From Elmis aenea (lineage: Eukaryota; Arthropoda; Insecta; Coleoptera; Elmidae), in the NCBI GenBank assembly GCA_947652605.1, contig OX393578.1, forward strand, positions 57,171,415 to 57,235,414: 64,000 bases of DNA. Direction: 5' to 3'. The first letter of the stretch is position 1; the number at the start of each line of letters is the position of its first letter. Shown one piece after another: positions 1 to 9,369 of the stretch. The notes under the pieces were generated by a model. It was not told the origin of the DNA and did not search any database. It worked only from the letters and a program-made list of their open reading frames with translations. A program made the position numbers and the translations under genes.

Positions 1-430
1 GTGTTTAGCCCCATCCTAACATACGGTTGCGAATTATGGACGACCAACCAAAAACAAAACGCTCGTATTAAAAGTGGCTAAGAAAATTGAAGGCCAAACG
101 CTTAGGGACAAAATTAGAAACGGAACCCATAGAGAAAACCTAAAAGTACAACCAATAGAACAAAACATCCAAGAGGCACAACTAACAGTGCTGGGTCATG
201 TATATTAAATGGGAGAAGATAGAATGCCCAGGAAAGTATTTGATGCGCGAACGGAAAAAAAAATCGATAAGGAGGACCAAGGAAAACTTGAAATGAGAAG
301 GTGGAAGAAACTACCACAAACAGAGGAAGCGAGTGGGATAAGGTTAGAAAACCAACAAGAGATAGAAAAAGATGGAGAGAGGCATACAAAAAGAGGCCAC
401 ATACATACATAAAAAGAAGCAAAAGCCTCA
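1..430 (+). pseudogene. Non-LTR retrotransposon reverse transcriptase, C-terminal remnant
   Basis: Conceptual translation from base 1 gives a stretch ending in TYGCELWTTNQKQ, the conserved (V/T)YGCE-W block found after the thumb of Jockey/RTE-type reverse transcriptases. It is followed, across stops and frameshifts, by RDKIRN, then a degraded QLTVLGHV (normally QLRWLGHV) and a basic tail with RMPRKVFDART. This order is the usual C-terminal end of such polymerases. The remnant is broken by at least one stop near base 81 and one near 207, and it starts outside the window. The 67-aa and 79-aa open frames inside it are fragments of the same decayed gene, not separate proteins. Confidence 0.75.
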
Positions 431-469
431 CACCTATCGGTAACGTAAGAATAAGAAGAAGAAGACAAA

Positions 470-782
470 GAAGTTTTTATTTTTTGGACATTCCTTTGCC
501 TCTGGATCATAATGCTGAATCCAAGTTTCATCCATTGTAATGACGAGGCCCAAACTGTTAGACGCATCTTCACATCGGCTGGAGACCGATCTAGAAGTTG
601 CCACTTTCATTCACTACTGATCAGCATTTAGGCATTTCAGTTTCAATTTTGCTGATTTTTTTTATACCCAATTCGTGATGAACGATATAATATTTCTTTA
701 AGGCCGATTCGTCTATCTCCCTTATCAAATCATGGATCGCTTCGATGCTTTTTGGTGTTGACGCCAAAATCGGTGTTTCAAT
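470..782 (-). pseudogene. Mariner-type transposase remnant
   Basis: On the minus strand bases 521-532 encode DETW inside ITMDETWIQHYDPEAKECP, the first catalytic aspartate block of mariner DDD transposases (usual form DETW-HHYDPE). Further upstream on the same strand, around 690-775, a different frame reads SIEAIHDLIREIDESALKKY and then VHHELGIKKIS, which resembles the N-terminal helix-turn-helix and the H-LGM-K region of the same family. Frameshifts and stops separate the pieces, and the C-terminal catalytic part is missing. The hAT-type insertion that starts at 791 cuts into it. The DETW block supports the family firmly; the N-terminal match is weaker. Confidence 0.65.
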
Positions 783-1167
783 AATATATACAGTGGCGGA
801 TTACCGCACAGGCGCATGAGGCGCGCGCCTCGGGCCTCGGCAAAAAGGGGGCCTCAGAATCGTTGGGTTCGTCATCCTCCAAAACCAAAATTAAATTTTT
901 ATTGTCTGTTAATATGAGAATTATAAAATAATAATTGTAGGCAAATTGTAATATCTTCTAAAACCTATTTTCATAGTGGGTATTGTGTAATAGCCATTGA
1001 TGCCAATTTAAAAAAAAAACATGTTCAATTAAACAAAAATGATAGCCAATTTGGTTCCAAATCGCCAAAACTTGCAACCCTGCTTGCATCTGATTACGGT
1101 GCATTGCAAGCCGATGTACGTACAGGGTGGTCCAAATGCGATGGGATTACATGGGCATCTCGCTTAA

Positions 1168-1737
1168 CCTTTAACTAGTCGCGTGTACTGTGTATACATA
1201 ACTACTCGCATGGCGCCTCGGAGGCACCATTGGGGTTTTATAACAATATTTTTGACTTAAAATCTTAAAAATGTGTTAAACTGCTTTATTCATGAAATAT
1301 AAGCTAAATCTTAAAAAGAATAACAATGACTAAATAAATTATAAGATATAAAAAATATATATCTGTATATAAAACATAACTGTAAAAACAGTTTTTTTTT
1401 TTTTTTAATACGAATCAAACATTGGATGCAAAGCATTCACTGCACAATTTTATTGTATAATCTGAACAAATATTTTTATGGCATTGCGAACAAATTTGTT
1501 GCGAATGTCGATTTTTAGCCCTAGGGCATAAATGATAGCGTTCATGCCGAGTAGCACATAATTGCATTTTACGGACTGTAAAATAGAGAAATATGAATAA
1601 TACTATATAATTCGTATTCCTAAAAGTACAATTGAGGAATACATAAACAGATATTAGTGACAAAAAAATTATTAAAAATGTAACAACGATTTAAAAAACG
1701 CTTGGCGCCTCTGCGGCGCCGTGCGACTACTTAAAGG
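1168..1737 (-). mobile_element. piggyBac-type element, internally deleted
   Basis: TTAA lies on both sides (1164-1167 and 1738-1741). The ends CCTTTAACTAGTCGCGTG and, reversed, CCTTTAAGTAGTCGCACG match at 16 of 18 positions. Just inside each end is a 19-bp near-palindrome (1211-1229 and 1703-1721, TGGCGCCTC-GAGGC-type), as in known piggyBac internal repeats. A C-terminal transposase scrap lies inside on the minus strand. The rest of the transposase is gone. It sits within the left terminal repeat of the surrounding TA element, so it is the youngest of the three nested insertions. Confidence 0.85.
1415..1663 (-). pseudogene. piggyBac transposase C-terminal cysteine-rich domain remnant
   Basis: This 82-aa frame ends in a cysteine/histidine cluster: C-ATRHERYHLC, then H-SQQICSQCHKNIC and KLCSECF. 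Spacing of paired cysteines with an intervening histidine matches the C-terminal cross-brace zinc-binding domain of piggyBac transposases, which binds DNA near the element ends. The first about 30 residues are hydrophobic and unlike transposase, so the listed ATG is not a true start and only the last about 45 residues are meaningful. The element's TTAA flanks and paired termini support the assignment. The RNase H-like catalytic core is absent. Confidence 0.7.
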
Positions 1738-2810
1738 TTAATAGTCAAGATAGAGAAACGCTTAATGTACCAAAAATGTGCAGTTTTTTGGGACAAACTC
1801 AGAATTGTTGTCAAATATATTCTATCTTTTTCGATTTTCCTTTGTTTTCACAACCTGCTTTTTGTTTCTTATCTTTAAAAAATTTAAAAAACCTTTGTAA
1901 CTTGCGTATTATTGAAAATAAATACATCAACCCTTATATATTTGGAAAGGGAAAAAATAAGGAATTTAAATAGGTCATAGCCAACTATAGCTTCCATTAA
2001 AAAAAGGTGAGTTTGTGTCATACCTCTTTAACGGCGAGCGTAAATTTTTTTTTTTTAGTACCTACCTATTATCAAAATCTACATAAAAATATCTAAAAAT
2101 AATCTTTATAAACTTTTTCGATATTTAAAACAATAAGGGAGATATGACACATTATAAATATAACAAAAAAACAGTTTTTCTTTAATAACTAATAAACCGG
2201 AAATTATTGAATATTTTTGAAAACGGTTTTGAGTTTTGTCCTAAAAAACTGCACATTTTTGAAACTTTAACCGTTTCTCTATCTTGACTATTAAGCGAGA
2301 TACCCATTGTAGTCCCATCGAATTTGGACCACCTGTACTGTATGATGCAGAATTTTACTGTGATTTTTTTTACCGGAGATGGGATTTTTTCTTTTAAATG
2401 GGAATGTGATTTTTTTTTCTGGTACCTGAGAATATTTTTTTGTTTCCGTATTTGATTTTTGTGTTTATGTTTTTGTTGGTTCTAAAAATAAAAAACGTTA
2501 TGATTTTTCTGCATTGTTCATTTTAGTGAACCATCTTAATAGGGGGCCTCCAGATCAGGTTGCGCCTGGGGCCCCACAAAATCAAGATCCGCCACTGAAT
2601 ATATACCTAGATTAAAAATATCCACAACGTTTAAGAAGATTGTATGTTATGTTTTTTGTTTATTACTACATGTAAAGACATTACATATAATACAAAAAGG
2701 TGGAGAAAGATGACAGCATGTCTTCATGCTAACATATTCCTGATAGTTGAATAACACTACACCTTATATGTCATATTATGCAGAACGATCATTAATAATG
2801 TGTCTGCAAG

Positions 2811-2972
2811 ATGGAGTATATTCACTACCACTTGAGTGACGTGCAGGAAATATATAATCTTGCAAAGACAAATGGCAACAAGACTGCCCGTGCTGCAAAA
2901 TACCATGGTATTTTCATTACAGACACGAAATGCAATACATTTTTTTTACTGCTTTTGTTCAATGCCAAATAA
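2811..2972 (+). pseudogene. Short ORF with DUF4817-like helix-turn-helix remnant
   Basis: A 53-aa frame begins MEYIHYHLSDVQEIYNLAKT and continues NGNKTARAAKYHG. The pattern acidic/aliphatic helix, then NGN-(K/A)-ARRA-Y resembles the DUF4817 domain, a helix-turn-helix unit widespread in insect transposon-derived proteins. The following residues (IFITDTKCNTFF and a leucine run) do not fit that family, so coding similarity stops near residue 36. No transposase core follows. The surrounding 2606-3240 is otherwise AT-rich and shows no other recognisable gene. The domain match is by eye only. Confidence 0.35.
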
Positions 2973-3298
2973 GTTTAAACACTTGCATTTTAGTTTAGCT
3001 CAATGAGAACATTCTATAAAATTTTTATAATATTCTTGAATCGATTGCCTATTCTTAGTGTATTTTTACTTTGTCGCCGTGTCCAAACTTAAATTAAAGC
3101 GTGCAGTTGACGTTCGTAAATGCAAGAATAAAAAGGAAAAGTCCTTGCAGTACCCTAACTGGATATAGAAATTTTCCTGTACGCTGGTAATCTAACTTCA
3201 TTTTCTTCCGGTACTATTGATGTATAATAAATAATTTCTTTTAAACCAGGGTTGGGCGAAATTTGGTTTAAAAAAAAAATAAATCATTGAATTACATA

Positions 3299-4580
3299 TG
3301 AGGCGCCAATTTGCAAAACTTTCTATATCCGCCATAACTAATTTCACAGGAAACGCGAAAAACCTATACGTCGATTTATAATTGACTATGTATGTTCATA
3401 ATGCACAGTTGTTTGCAGAAGGCATTAAAAAATTGATCGGCAATTACTGAAAAAAATAGATGATCGCGGAAAAAGTTATTTTAGAAAATATTTTGGATTT
3501 AGATAGTTTTGCAAACTATCTGTGGATTTAAAAAGTTTTGAAACATTATTTAAAGAACATAGTTCGCTTTTTTAAAAGAAATTAGAATTATTTTACCAAT
3601 TTTTATTTTTAGTTTTTTGAAATTCCAAAATACGGTACAAAAAATAGTTGTAATACAGGAGAAAGAATTTAAATTCTAAGACTATCATCCTCAGGATACA
3701 ATATTTCTTCTTTATCAGGATTTTCATTTTCATTTATATTTTCTTCATGAAAAGTATCGATCAAATTTCTATAAAATGACAAATCAGTTTCTGGATTGTT
3801 TCTCCAATCAACGCCAAAGTGTTTCTTTAAAAGGTTGTCAACATCAATTAGCTTTAACTGTTTGACTGGAACGTTGTTAGGAAGTTCCTCTGGAGTGATA
3901 TTGGCCACAGTCTTTCCTCTTTTCAGAACAGATTTGTATACTCCAATGTTGCTTTTATAATGGATTTCACCTTTTATAGTTACACTTCCTGACTTATGTT
4001 TTTTAATAAAAAATCGCTTTGCCATGGAAAATTGAAAATGCCATTGACCAGGAGGCTTTATGCAAGATTCAACTGCTTTCTTCCAATCAAAAACAGTGAA
4101 ATCCTTGGCAGTTCTAGAACAGTTGCATATTCAGCAAATATTCTTTTCTTCCTTTTTTAATCAAAGAAGATGTTGGAGAAATTTCCATAATCAAAATATT
4201 AGTTAAACAAAACACGTGCGTTTCGGATGTCAAATACAGAACACTAATAAAAGCGCAAAATATAAAAGATATTAGGTAAGGATATATGATGTTTTGATTC
4301 CGTAAAATAACTAACAGGGTAAAATGGCGCTGGATGTAAAGAGTTTTGTAATAATCACTTCTAGAATGGATGAAAAGAGCTTTGAAGTAGTAGTAATGGT
4401 GGATTGAAAGAGTTTTGCAACGTTAGACAGTTTTCATGTATAAAATGAGCTGGGAAAATATAAGTTTTGTTGCATTATGATTTAGTAACCATATGACAGA
4501 CTGTTTAAAGTCAACAGCGCCACTACTATCTAATTTTCTTACTAAATTGGATGTAAAGAGTTTTGCAAGTTGACGCCTCA
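3299..4580. mobile_element. TA-flanked transposon with subterminal repeats and one ORF
   Basis: The left end TGAGGCGCCAATTTGCAAAA and reversed right end TGAGGCGTCAACTTGCAAAA form inverted repeats of about 33 bp, flanked by TA (3297-3298 and 4581-4582). Behind each end are further diverged copies of a GGATGTAAAGAGTTTTGCAA-like motif: at about 3500-3545 on the left and about 4335, 4370, 4410 and 4550 on the right. Such clustered subterminal motifs are typical of transposase-binding regions. One ORF (3669-4025, minus) lies inside. The superfamily is not recognised; a 2-bp TA duplication is shared by Tc1/mariner and IS4EU/ISL2EU-type elements. Confidence 0.7.
3669..4025 (-). CDS. Uncharacterised transposon-borne protein, 118 aa, probably truncated
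   Basis: This is the only ORF of the TA-flanked element. It starts MAKRFFIKKHKSGSVTIKGE and is basic at first, with a central HFGVDWRNNPETDLSFYRNL segment preceded by QLKLIDVDNLL. The C-terminal 25 residues are acidic (ENINENENPDKEE). The frame is open upstream of the ATG to about 4133, reading SRTAKDFTVFDWKKAVE and then SCIKPPGQWHFQFS, which looks like protein sequence. The listed ATG is therefore probably internal and the protein was once longer; farther upstream coding-like sequence appears in another frame (toward 4190), suggesting a frameshift. No family is recognised and no DDE motif is visible. It could be the tail of a transposase or an accessory protein. Confidence 0.45.
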   Translation of the reverse strand: MAKRFFIKKHKSGSVTIKGEIHYKSNIGVYKSVLKRGKTVANITPEELPNNVPVKQLKLIDVDNLLKKHFGVDWRNNPETDLSFYRNLIDTFHEENINENENPDKEEILYPEDDSLRI

Positions 4581-5475
4581 TATAAAACATCACGAATTTT
4601 TGATGTTTTTAAGAAACTTGACTATTTTTTTTTACACCTAATTTATTCATTATTCACACTACTTTGTATCTTCTATACAGCGTTATTCATAAAGTATCTA
4701 CAAAAAAAAAGTTTTATATTAAAAATTTCTTAGAAACTTTTATTCTCGATAAAAATTGGTGCTGACCTAAATTAATTTTAAGATGAAAAAAATTTCATAA
4801 AAACTCATACGTTGGTAGATTTTAGCGATTTCAGAAATATTCACAAGAGTAAAGTGGCCTTATTTTAAGAATTACAAAGAAAACTTTATGGGGAAAGATT
4901 GTGTAGGATTCAAAAACACGACCAAAGATTAAATTTGTTGATAAAATTAACATTTTTTTTTTTATAGTAATTTTAACATCCACAAAGTCCGCAGCAAATG
5001 GAAAAGTTACTTATTATTGGTTTCTCAAGTAATTTTATGCTTGAGAAAAGTTGGTGCTTGATCTAAAACTCATTTTTGGTTTAAAAAAGTTCAATATAAA
5101 TTCATATAACACTAGATTTTAACGATTTTAGAAATATTCGGAAGAGTAGTGCCCTTATTTTATAAATTTTAAAAGTTAAAAAATGTTGTTTATAATTTAA
5201 AAATAACATTAAATACATTATCGTTTTCCCATAATTTTTTCAAACTCCTTAAATAAGAGCACTAACTTTTATTTAAAAATCAGCTGATTTCAATGAATTG
5301 ATTTAAAATTAGACCAACCCTGTTTTAAACTATCGATTTGTGAAAGAAATTATACTATGCAATTATTTTAACAACGATTTCAGAATAATAAAATTCTTTA
5401 AAAAATACCAAACCTATTAAAATATTTTAATAGTTTGAAATAGCAATCGGACTTTTCTGTAAAGCAAATACTTTA

Positions 5476-6105
5476 TTACTTGCCCTACATCAGCGGAGTG
5501 ACTAACAAAATATCAAAGCTTCTACTAAAACATAAAATCAAAACCGTTTTCAACGCTCCTTTGAAGCTCTCGAATAAATTAAGAAGAACACACGACACAG
5601 GACTACACCACGCGGGAATATATAGCATACCTTGCTCCTGTGGAAAAGTATACATAGGACAAACTGGCAGGAGTATACAAACGCGTCTCAAAGAACACGA
5701 AGGACAAACAACAAGAAAACAAGTCGATAAATCAGCGGTAGCAGAACACGCCCAGGGTACAGGACACAACATCCTCTTCAGAGAAACAAAACTACTGGCC
5801 CGCGCAAACCATTTCTGGCCAAGATTATATCGAGAATCATTGGAAATCATCAAGAACCCAAACAACTACAACAGAGACACAGGCATACAACTCCCAAACA
5901 TCTGGAAACCAGTCATCACAAAATCACTGAGGCAGAACAAATCCATCAAGCGGAACGCCACGTCTCCACAAGCTGGATATATAAACCCAGCAACATCCCT
6001 CACAAATTAGTCGTTTTAAAAAAGACCAAGACACAATGGTCGAAACGTCAACTACTTCTAAATATAGAAGACGCGGTTCCAAACCCGGAAACCAAGATTG
6101 TATTA
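5476..6105 (+). mobile_element. Penelope-like element, 5'-truncated, 3' part
   Basis: The fragment contains the endonuclease end of a Penelope-like retroelement and its 3' tail. The tail (about 6020-6105, with GACGCGGTTCCAAACCCGG) is shared with the inverted copy at 7185-7770, which defines a common 3' end for the family. The reverse transcriptase domain, which normally precedes the endonuclease, is missing, so this is a 5'-truncated copy. It begins about 150 bp after the hAT element that ends at 5322. Confidence 0.8.
5480..6010 (+). CDS. GIY-YIG endonuclease domain of a Penelope-like retroelement (partial)
   Basis: The 176-aa frame starts MPYISGVTNKISKLL, the block that joins reverse transcriptase and endonuclease in Penelope-like elements. 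The GIY motif is at residues 46-48 (GIYSIPCSCG) and YIG at 58-60 (VYIGQTGRS). Arg69 in RTRL-like context and H73 follow. The CxC pair (52, 54) between GIY and YIG is typical of the family. The remainder matches the usual tail, including NHFWPRLYRESLEI and NRDTG. The domain nicks DNA for target-primed insertion. The frame is uninterrupted but its start is only the first ATG in a 5'-truncated copy, so expression of a working protein is unlikely. Confidence 0.85.
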   Translation: MPYISGVTNKISKLLLKHKIKTVFNAPLKLSNKLRRTHDTGLHHAGIYSIPCSCGKVYIGQTGRSIQTRLKEHEGQTTRKQVDKSAVAEHAQGTGHNILFRETKLLARANHFWPRLYRESLEIIKNPNNYNRDTGIQLPNIWKPVITKSLRQNKSIKRNATSPQAGYINPATSLTN

Positions 6106-7184
6106 TAAATACTTTATTCTTTTCATGAAAATCTGCAAAATTTTGATACTGATCGAATTTCATAGAAACCAAATGCGAATATTGCAACACACGCGAAATT
6201 TCGAATTTCATTTGTACGTTCGCAATTTGAACCGGTCGTCCGCGAGACAACAAAAACCATAATCTTATTTCTTAATCGAAACCTACGCTAGACAGAATAA
6301 AGCTTAATTAAGTCACGAGTTGCATCAGTACATAACCATCCAACTTGAAAATCGAACTGGCAGCACTAAACCACCATAGAACAGATAAGAGTGTTTTCAC
6401 GTATTCGATAGATTACCTAGACCATTATCTAGCGTAGAATCGAACTCTTTTCGGTCAGAAAAATAACAATTCACCTCGAATATTCACTGCTAAACAGCAA
6501 AAATGTCAGTACGACAAACCTACCTCAGTAAATTTAAACAGACTATCATAAAACAGCATTAAGAATTACACTGGTCCTCTCTGGCTCTCTAGCTCTAGAA
6601 AATTTTCTAGAGAACAAAGGGCTTACTATATAAACAGCAAAAAAAGCGCACAAAACAAGGAAGTATGGCGATATATAGAATATTGCAATAACGCTGTATA
6701 AACTACTTGAATTATATAATTAATATGAAAAACTTAACCTACACCGCTTTGGTATAAGGGTTGTATTTTGATTAATATAACATATATGTGTGATACAGAG
6801 AAGGGTCGTATGTAACCATAACTATTTTAAAAATCAATTAAAAACAATTCGAATTACTTTCCCGAAACAAAAATTAAGTTTATTTCATTGCAAAAGCAAT
6901 CGATACTAAAAACATATTTCCCTCGACATCCAAAATATATCGTAAACGTTAGAATACGCCGTTTTCCATTGATGAAACTAATATCCCGAACTTTTTAGAG
7001 TGTTTAGTGGATAAACATGGCTATAAATGAATACAGGAACTAAGAAAACAAGCTGAATATGCCATGCTAAACGAAAACTATGCAACTGCTTCAGATTTTA
7101 CGAACACAACAACGGAAGAGACTAAGGCATCGATTTTTATATTATAGCATTTTAAGATCTAATGTTTCTACATCACAAACTTTA
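6106..7184. other. AT-rich spacer without recognised gene
   Basis: No convincing coding frame or RNA gene is seen. A 109-aa minus-strand frame (5924-6253) is mostly the antisense of the Penelope-like fragment. A perfect 20-bp palindrome lies at 6593-6612. Around 6960-7140 short coding-like phrases appear but no frame stays open. Confidence 0.5.
6593..6612. repeat. 20-bp perfect palindrome
   Basis: CTCTAGAAAATTTTCTAGAG equals its own reverse complement. Nothing nearby explains it. The GAA/TTC spacing does not fit a heat-shock element. Confidence 0.6.
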
Positions 7185-7770
7185 TTGTTAAGAGTAAAAA
7201 TATTAAATAAAGAAAAATTATAATAAGAAAATTATTGTTACAATCTTCGTTCCCGGGTTTGGAACCGCGTCTTCTTGATTTGTGTGACGTGTCGACCATT
7301 CTATGTTGGTCTTTATCAAACGACTGAATTGGTGGGTTTGTTGCAGGGTTTATATATCCGGCTGTGGAGGCGTGGTGTTCCGCCTGACGAGTTCGTTTCG
7401 CCTCAGCGATTTCTTGATGACCGGTTTCCAAATGCTTGGTAGTTGCAGGCCTGTGTCTCTGTTAAAGTTGTTGGGGTTCTTGGCAATTTCCATACATTCC
7501 CTAAATAGTCTAGGCCAGAAGTGGTTGGCGCGTGCCAGTAATTTTGTGTCGTCGAAAAGTATGGTATGCCCCATGTCCTGGGCATGTTCTGCTACGGCCG
7601 ATTTTTCTGTTTTCTTTTTGTTTGCCCTTCATGTTCTTTAAGGCGCGTTTGTATGCTTCTGCCAGTCTGTCCTATATACACTTTTCCACAGGAGCAGGGT
7701 ATGCTATATATGCCCGGGTGATTCAATCCTGAGCCAGGCGTTCTTCTTAGTTTACTGGAGTGACGCTCTC
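7185..7770 (-). pseudogene. Penelope-like GIY-YIG endonuclease remnant, inverted copy
   Basis: The minus strand reads GIYSIPCSCGKVYIGQTGRS near 7640-7710, then RLKEHEGQTKRKQ, a frameshift near 7600, and LFDDTKLLARANHFWPRLF followed by NRDTGLQLPSIWKP down to about 7350. This is the same domain and the same subfamily as the plus-strand copy at 5480-6010. The shared 3' tail (GACGCGGTTCCAAACCCGG, reversed, near 7250-7275) follows. It begins near 7770 in the KLRRTPGSGLNHPG region, so the reverse transcriptase is missing here too. The frameshift makes it non-functional. Confidence 0.8.
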
Positions 7771-7839
7771 CAAAGAAAATTATTAGTCAATACAAACTCT
7801 GAAATAATTTTTTTTTGGATCAATACAATTTTGAAAGGT

Positions 7840-7950
7840 TAACAAAAATTGTCTACCATCCGCCATAATCTCCAGATTTGACCCCTTTGGTCTATTTATC
7901 GACTTCCACAGCTCGAGAAAGTCTTAAAACGATTTTCGTCAAAGAACATG
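7840..7950 (+). pseudogene. Mariner transposase C-terminal scrap
   Basis: From about 7851 the plus strand reads VYHPP, stop, SPDLTPLVY. This matches the mariner block HPPYSPDLAPSDY that contains the third catalytic aspartate, with the Y changed to a stop codon. About 30 residues are recognisable. The transposase upstream was not found. Confidence 0.6.
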
Positions 7951-9180
7951 GTGATCGACAACTCATTTACTCATTATCAGTAAATTTTTTGTGGCACATT
8001 ATTCTGGCTTACTAGAAGTTAACTTATTTCTTTTCCTCAACTATTTGTCGCAGCTATTTATTTTTTTATTCCCATGCACCTTCGCTATTTTATATATTTG
8101 CACTGTTCATAAATCATGTACTGTTGTTGTGAAAAATTGCGCTCACGTGATCATTTACGATTGCATGTATTTCACAACACTTATTTTATTGGTCCAAATA
8201 CAATAAAAATGCTTTACGCTCGACATAAACGACATCTTAATTCCTGTTCATAAATCTATGTAGTTTTGCTTTATTTGTGATATAAAAGCCTTGTTCTAGT
8301 TTAGACAACAGTAATGGATCAGAAAACAGTTTTTAAATTTGCAGTTATGAAACTTTCCAACGAGCTTTAATGTTATGATTTTTTTCATAAAAATAAATGC
8401 GCACGAATGAGACGCGTTCTCCATTATTATACTGCATTAACTCGACTGCCGTTAGAAATAAAACTGAAACACTAAAAGTTGAACATTATTCCACTAACAT
8501 TTTCAACCTGTTCCAGTCATAACGCCGCCTTGCAAAGACATTTTCTTTATAAAAGTTCAACAGGACAACAATACGGTCGATTTTAAAAGCTCTTTTATTG
8601 TGTCCTTATGAGAAATGTGCAAGTGTCAACCAGCTTAAGAGCGTTCTTTAAAGTTTTATTAAAATGTTTTATTCCTTTTTTGATGCGTGACCAAAAACAT
8701 GTAACAGCTATCCAATAGATGGTCTCTGAAGGTACTCTCAGCTAAGAGGTGTATAATGTTATTACGATGTCTAAAGAGTATGGTCCTTCTTGTATTTTTT
8801 TTGATGTAAGTAAACTACACATTACCTACACATTGTTTAAAGAATACAAAGACTAAATCAAATTCACTCAAAATAATGAGCAGCGAACAACGGAGCCTTT
8901 TTTTTCTTTTATTTTCAGTGTCCTCATAATTTTATACAATCAGAACAAACGATACAGCCGACAGCGTAGCAATACTTGTAATTCGACTTTATTTGCTTTA
9001 TCTGAACTTCAACAAACAGTGTCTTTGCTGCTTTTATTCATCACTCTTTGTTTTCGTCGGTTCATGTCTAGAATCAATAAGTTCATTTACGAATAAAAGT
9101 TTCCCGAAAACAAAAGTCTTCCGCCAACAAGCTGGCACTTCAATTTTAACTTTATAACGATGTTCTAATAAAATTGTTGA
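7951..9180. other. AT-rich region without recognised gene
   Basis: Short frames occur (for example 71 aa at 7991-8206, hydrophobic and low-complexity) but none resembles a known protein. A TATA-like site at 8281 is listed separately. No terminal repeats or target duplications were found here by eye. Confidence 0.45.
8281..8315 (+). promoter_or_regulatory. Possible orphan core promoter (TATA box)
   Basis: TATAAAAG at 8281-8288 is followed 18 bp after its start by GTTTAGACAACAG (8299-8311), resembling an arthropod initiator region, and then an ATG at 8314 with only an 18-codon frame. A similar TATAAAAGC plus GTTTAG-C-ACAG pair occurs at 11257. No gene follows. Confidence 0.2.
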
Positions 9181-9186
9181 ACGTCT

Positions 9187-9369
9187 TTAATATTCCAATA
9201 ATGCTCCTCTACATATTTGGAACTTTTGTTGGGAACTTAACACTAGAATAAAATTTTGAGGAGTTGTAAAATATTGTTTTAGGCTGTTTCTAAACGGACC
9301 AAAGATGGAAATGGATTGCTTAGGCCCGCTTAGGGTGTGTTTAACATTTTCAGAATACATAAAAACCAT
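9187..9369 (-). pseudogene. Possible pogo/Tigger-type transposase scrap
   Basis: The 60-aa frame contains VKHTLSGPKQSISIFGPFRN followed by SLKQYF. This recalls the HTSHKLQPLDV-FGPFK-Y region near the C-terminal catalytic residue of pogo-type transposases, but the key aspartate of LQPLD is not present in this frame. A diverged partial copy of the same DNA lies at about 9430-9510. The assignment is tentative. Confidence 0.25.

Larger units (their letters stand above)
1123..2335. mobile_element. TA-flanked MITE with ~110-bp terminal inverted repeats
   Basis: The ends CAGGGTGGTCCAAATGCGAT and (reverse strand) CAGGTGGTCCAAATTCGATG are inverted copies flanked by TA (1121-1122 and 2336-2337), typical of Tc1/mariner-like elements. 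The inverted similarity runs through CATCTCGCTTAA, is interrupted on the left by the piggyBac insertion, and then resumes at 1742 (TAGTCAAGATAGAGAAACG) to about 1805, matching 2335 back to about 2228. The reconstructed terminal repeat is therefore about 110 bp. The interior is AT-rich and non-coding. Without the piggyBac insert it would be about 640 bp. Confidence 0.8.
791..2597. mobile_element. hAT-type non-autonomous transposon with nested insertions
   Basis: The left end starts CAGTGGCGGATTACC and the right end finishes GATCCGCCACTG, giving an 11-bp perfect terminal inverted repeat CAGTGGCGGAT. It is flanked by an exact 8-bp direct duplication AATATATA (783-790 and 2598-2605). An 8-bp duplication with a CAG-TGG type terminus is characteristic of the hAT superfamily. 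Subterminal GGGGGCC-rich blocks (near 840-855 and 2540-2575) lie just inside both ends. After removal of the nested TA element the hAT body would be about 590 bp, with no transposase detectable, so it is a non-autonomous element. Confidence 0.85.
3249..5322. mobile_element. hAT-type non-autonomous transposon, host of a TA element
   Basis: The left end CAGGGTTGGGCGAAATTTGG and reversed right end CAGGGTTGGTCTAATTTTAA are inverted copies, flanked by an exact 8-bp duplication TTTTAAAC (3241-3248 and 5323-5330). Size of target duplication and terminus fit hAT. Without the nested 1,282-bp TA element the body is about 790 bp. The right part contains two diverged direct copies of a roughly 290-bp segment (about 4690-4880 and 4985-5190), each with a TTGGTGCTxGA-like motif, a TAGATTTTA-CGATTT motif and GAAATATTC. 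No transposase is present. Confidence 0.8.

Noticed and set aside
114..431. Hydrophobic 105-aa minus-strand ORF
   Set aside because: It is the antisense of the basic tail of a non-LTR reverse transcriptase on the plus strand.
1776..1973. 65-aa ORF in the TA-flanked element
   Set aside because: Low-complexity F/L/N/K-rich reading of AT-rich interior; no resemblance to a transposase and partly within the terminal inverted repeat.
5485..5865. 126-aa minus-strand ORF
   Set aside because: It is the antisense of the GIY-YIG endonuclease domain, whose motifs are clear on the plus strand.
6593..6612. Heat-shock element
   Set aside because: GAA and TTC are separated by 4 bp and not the required 2 bp, and no gene follows.
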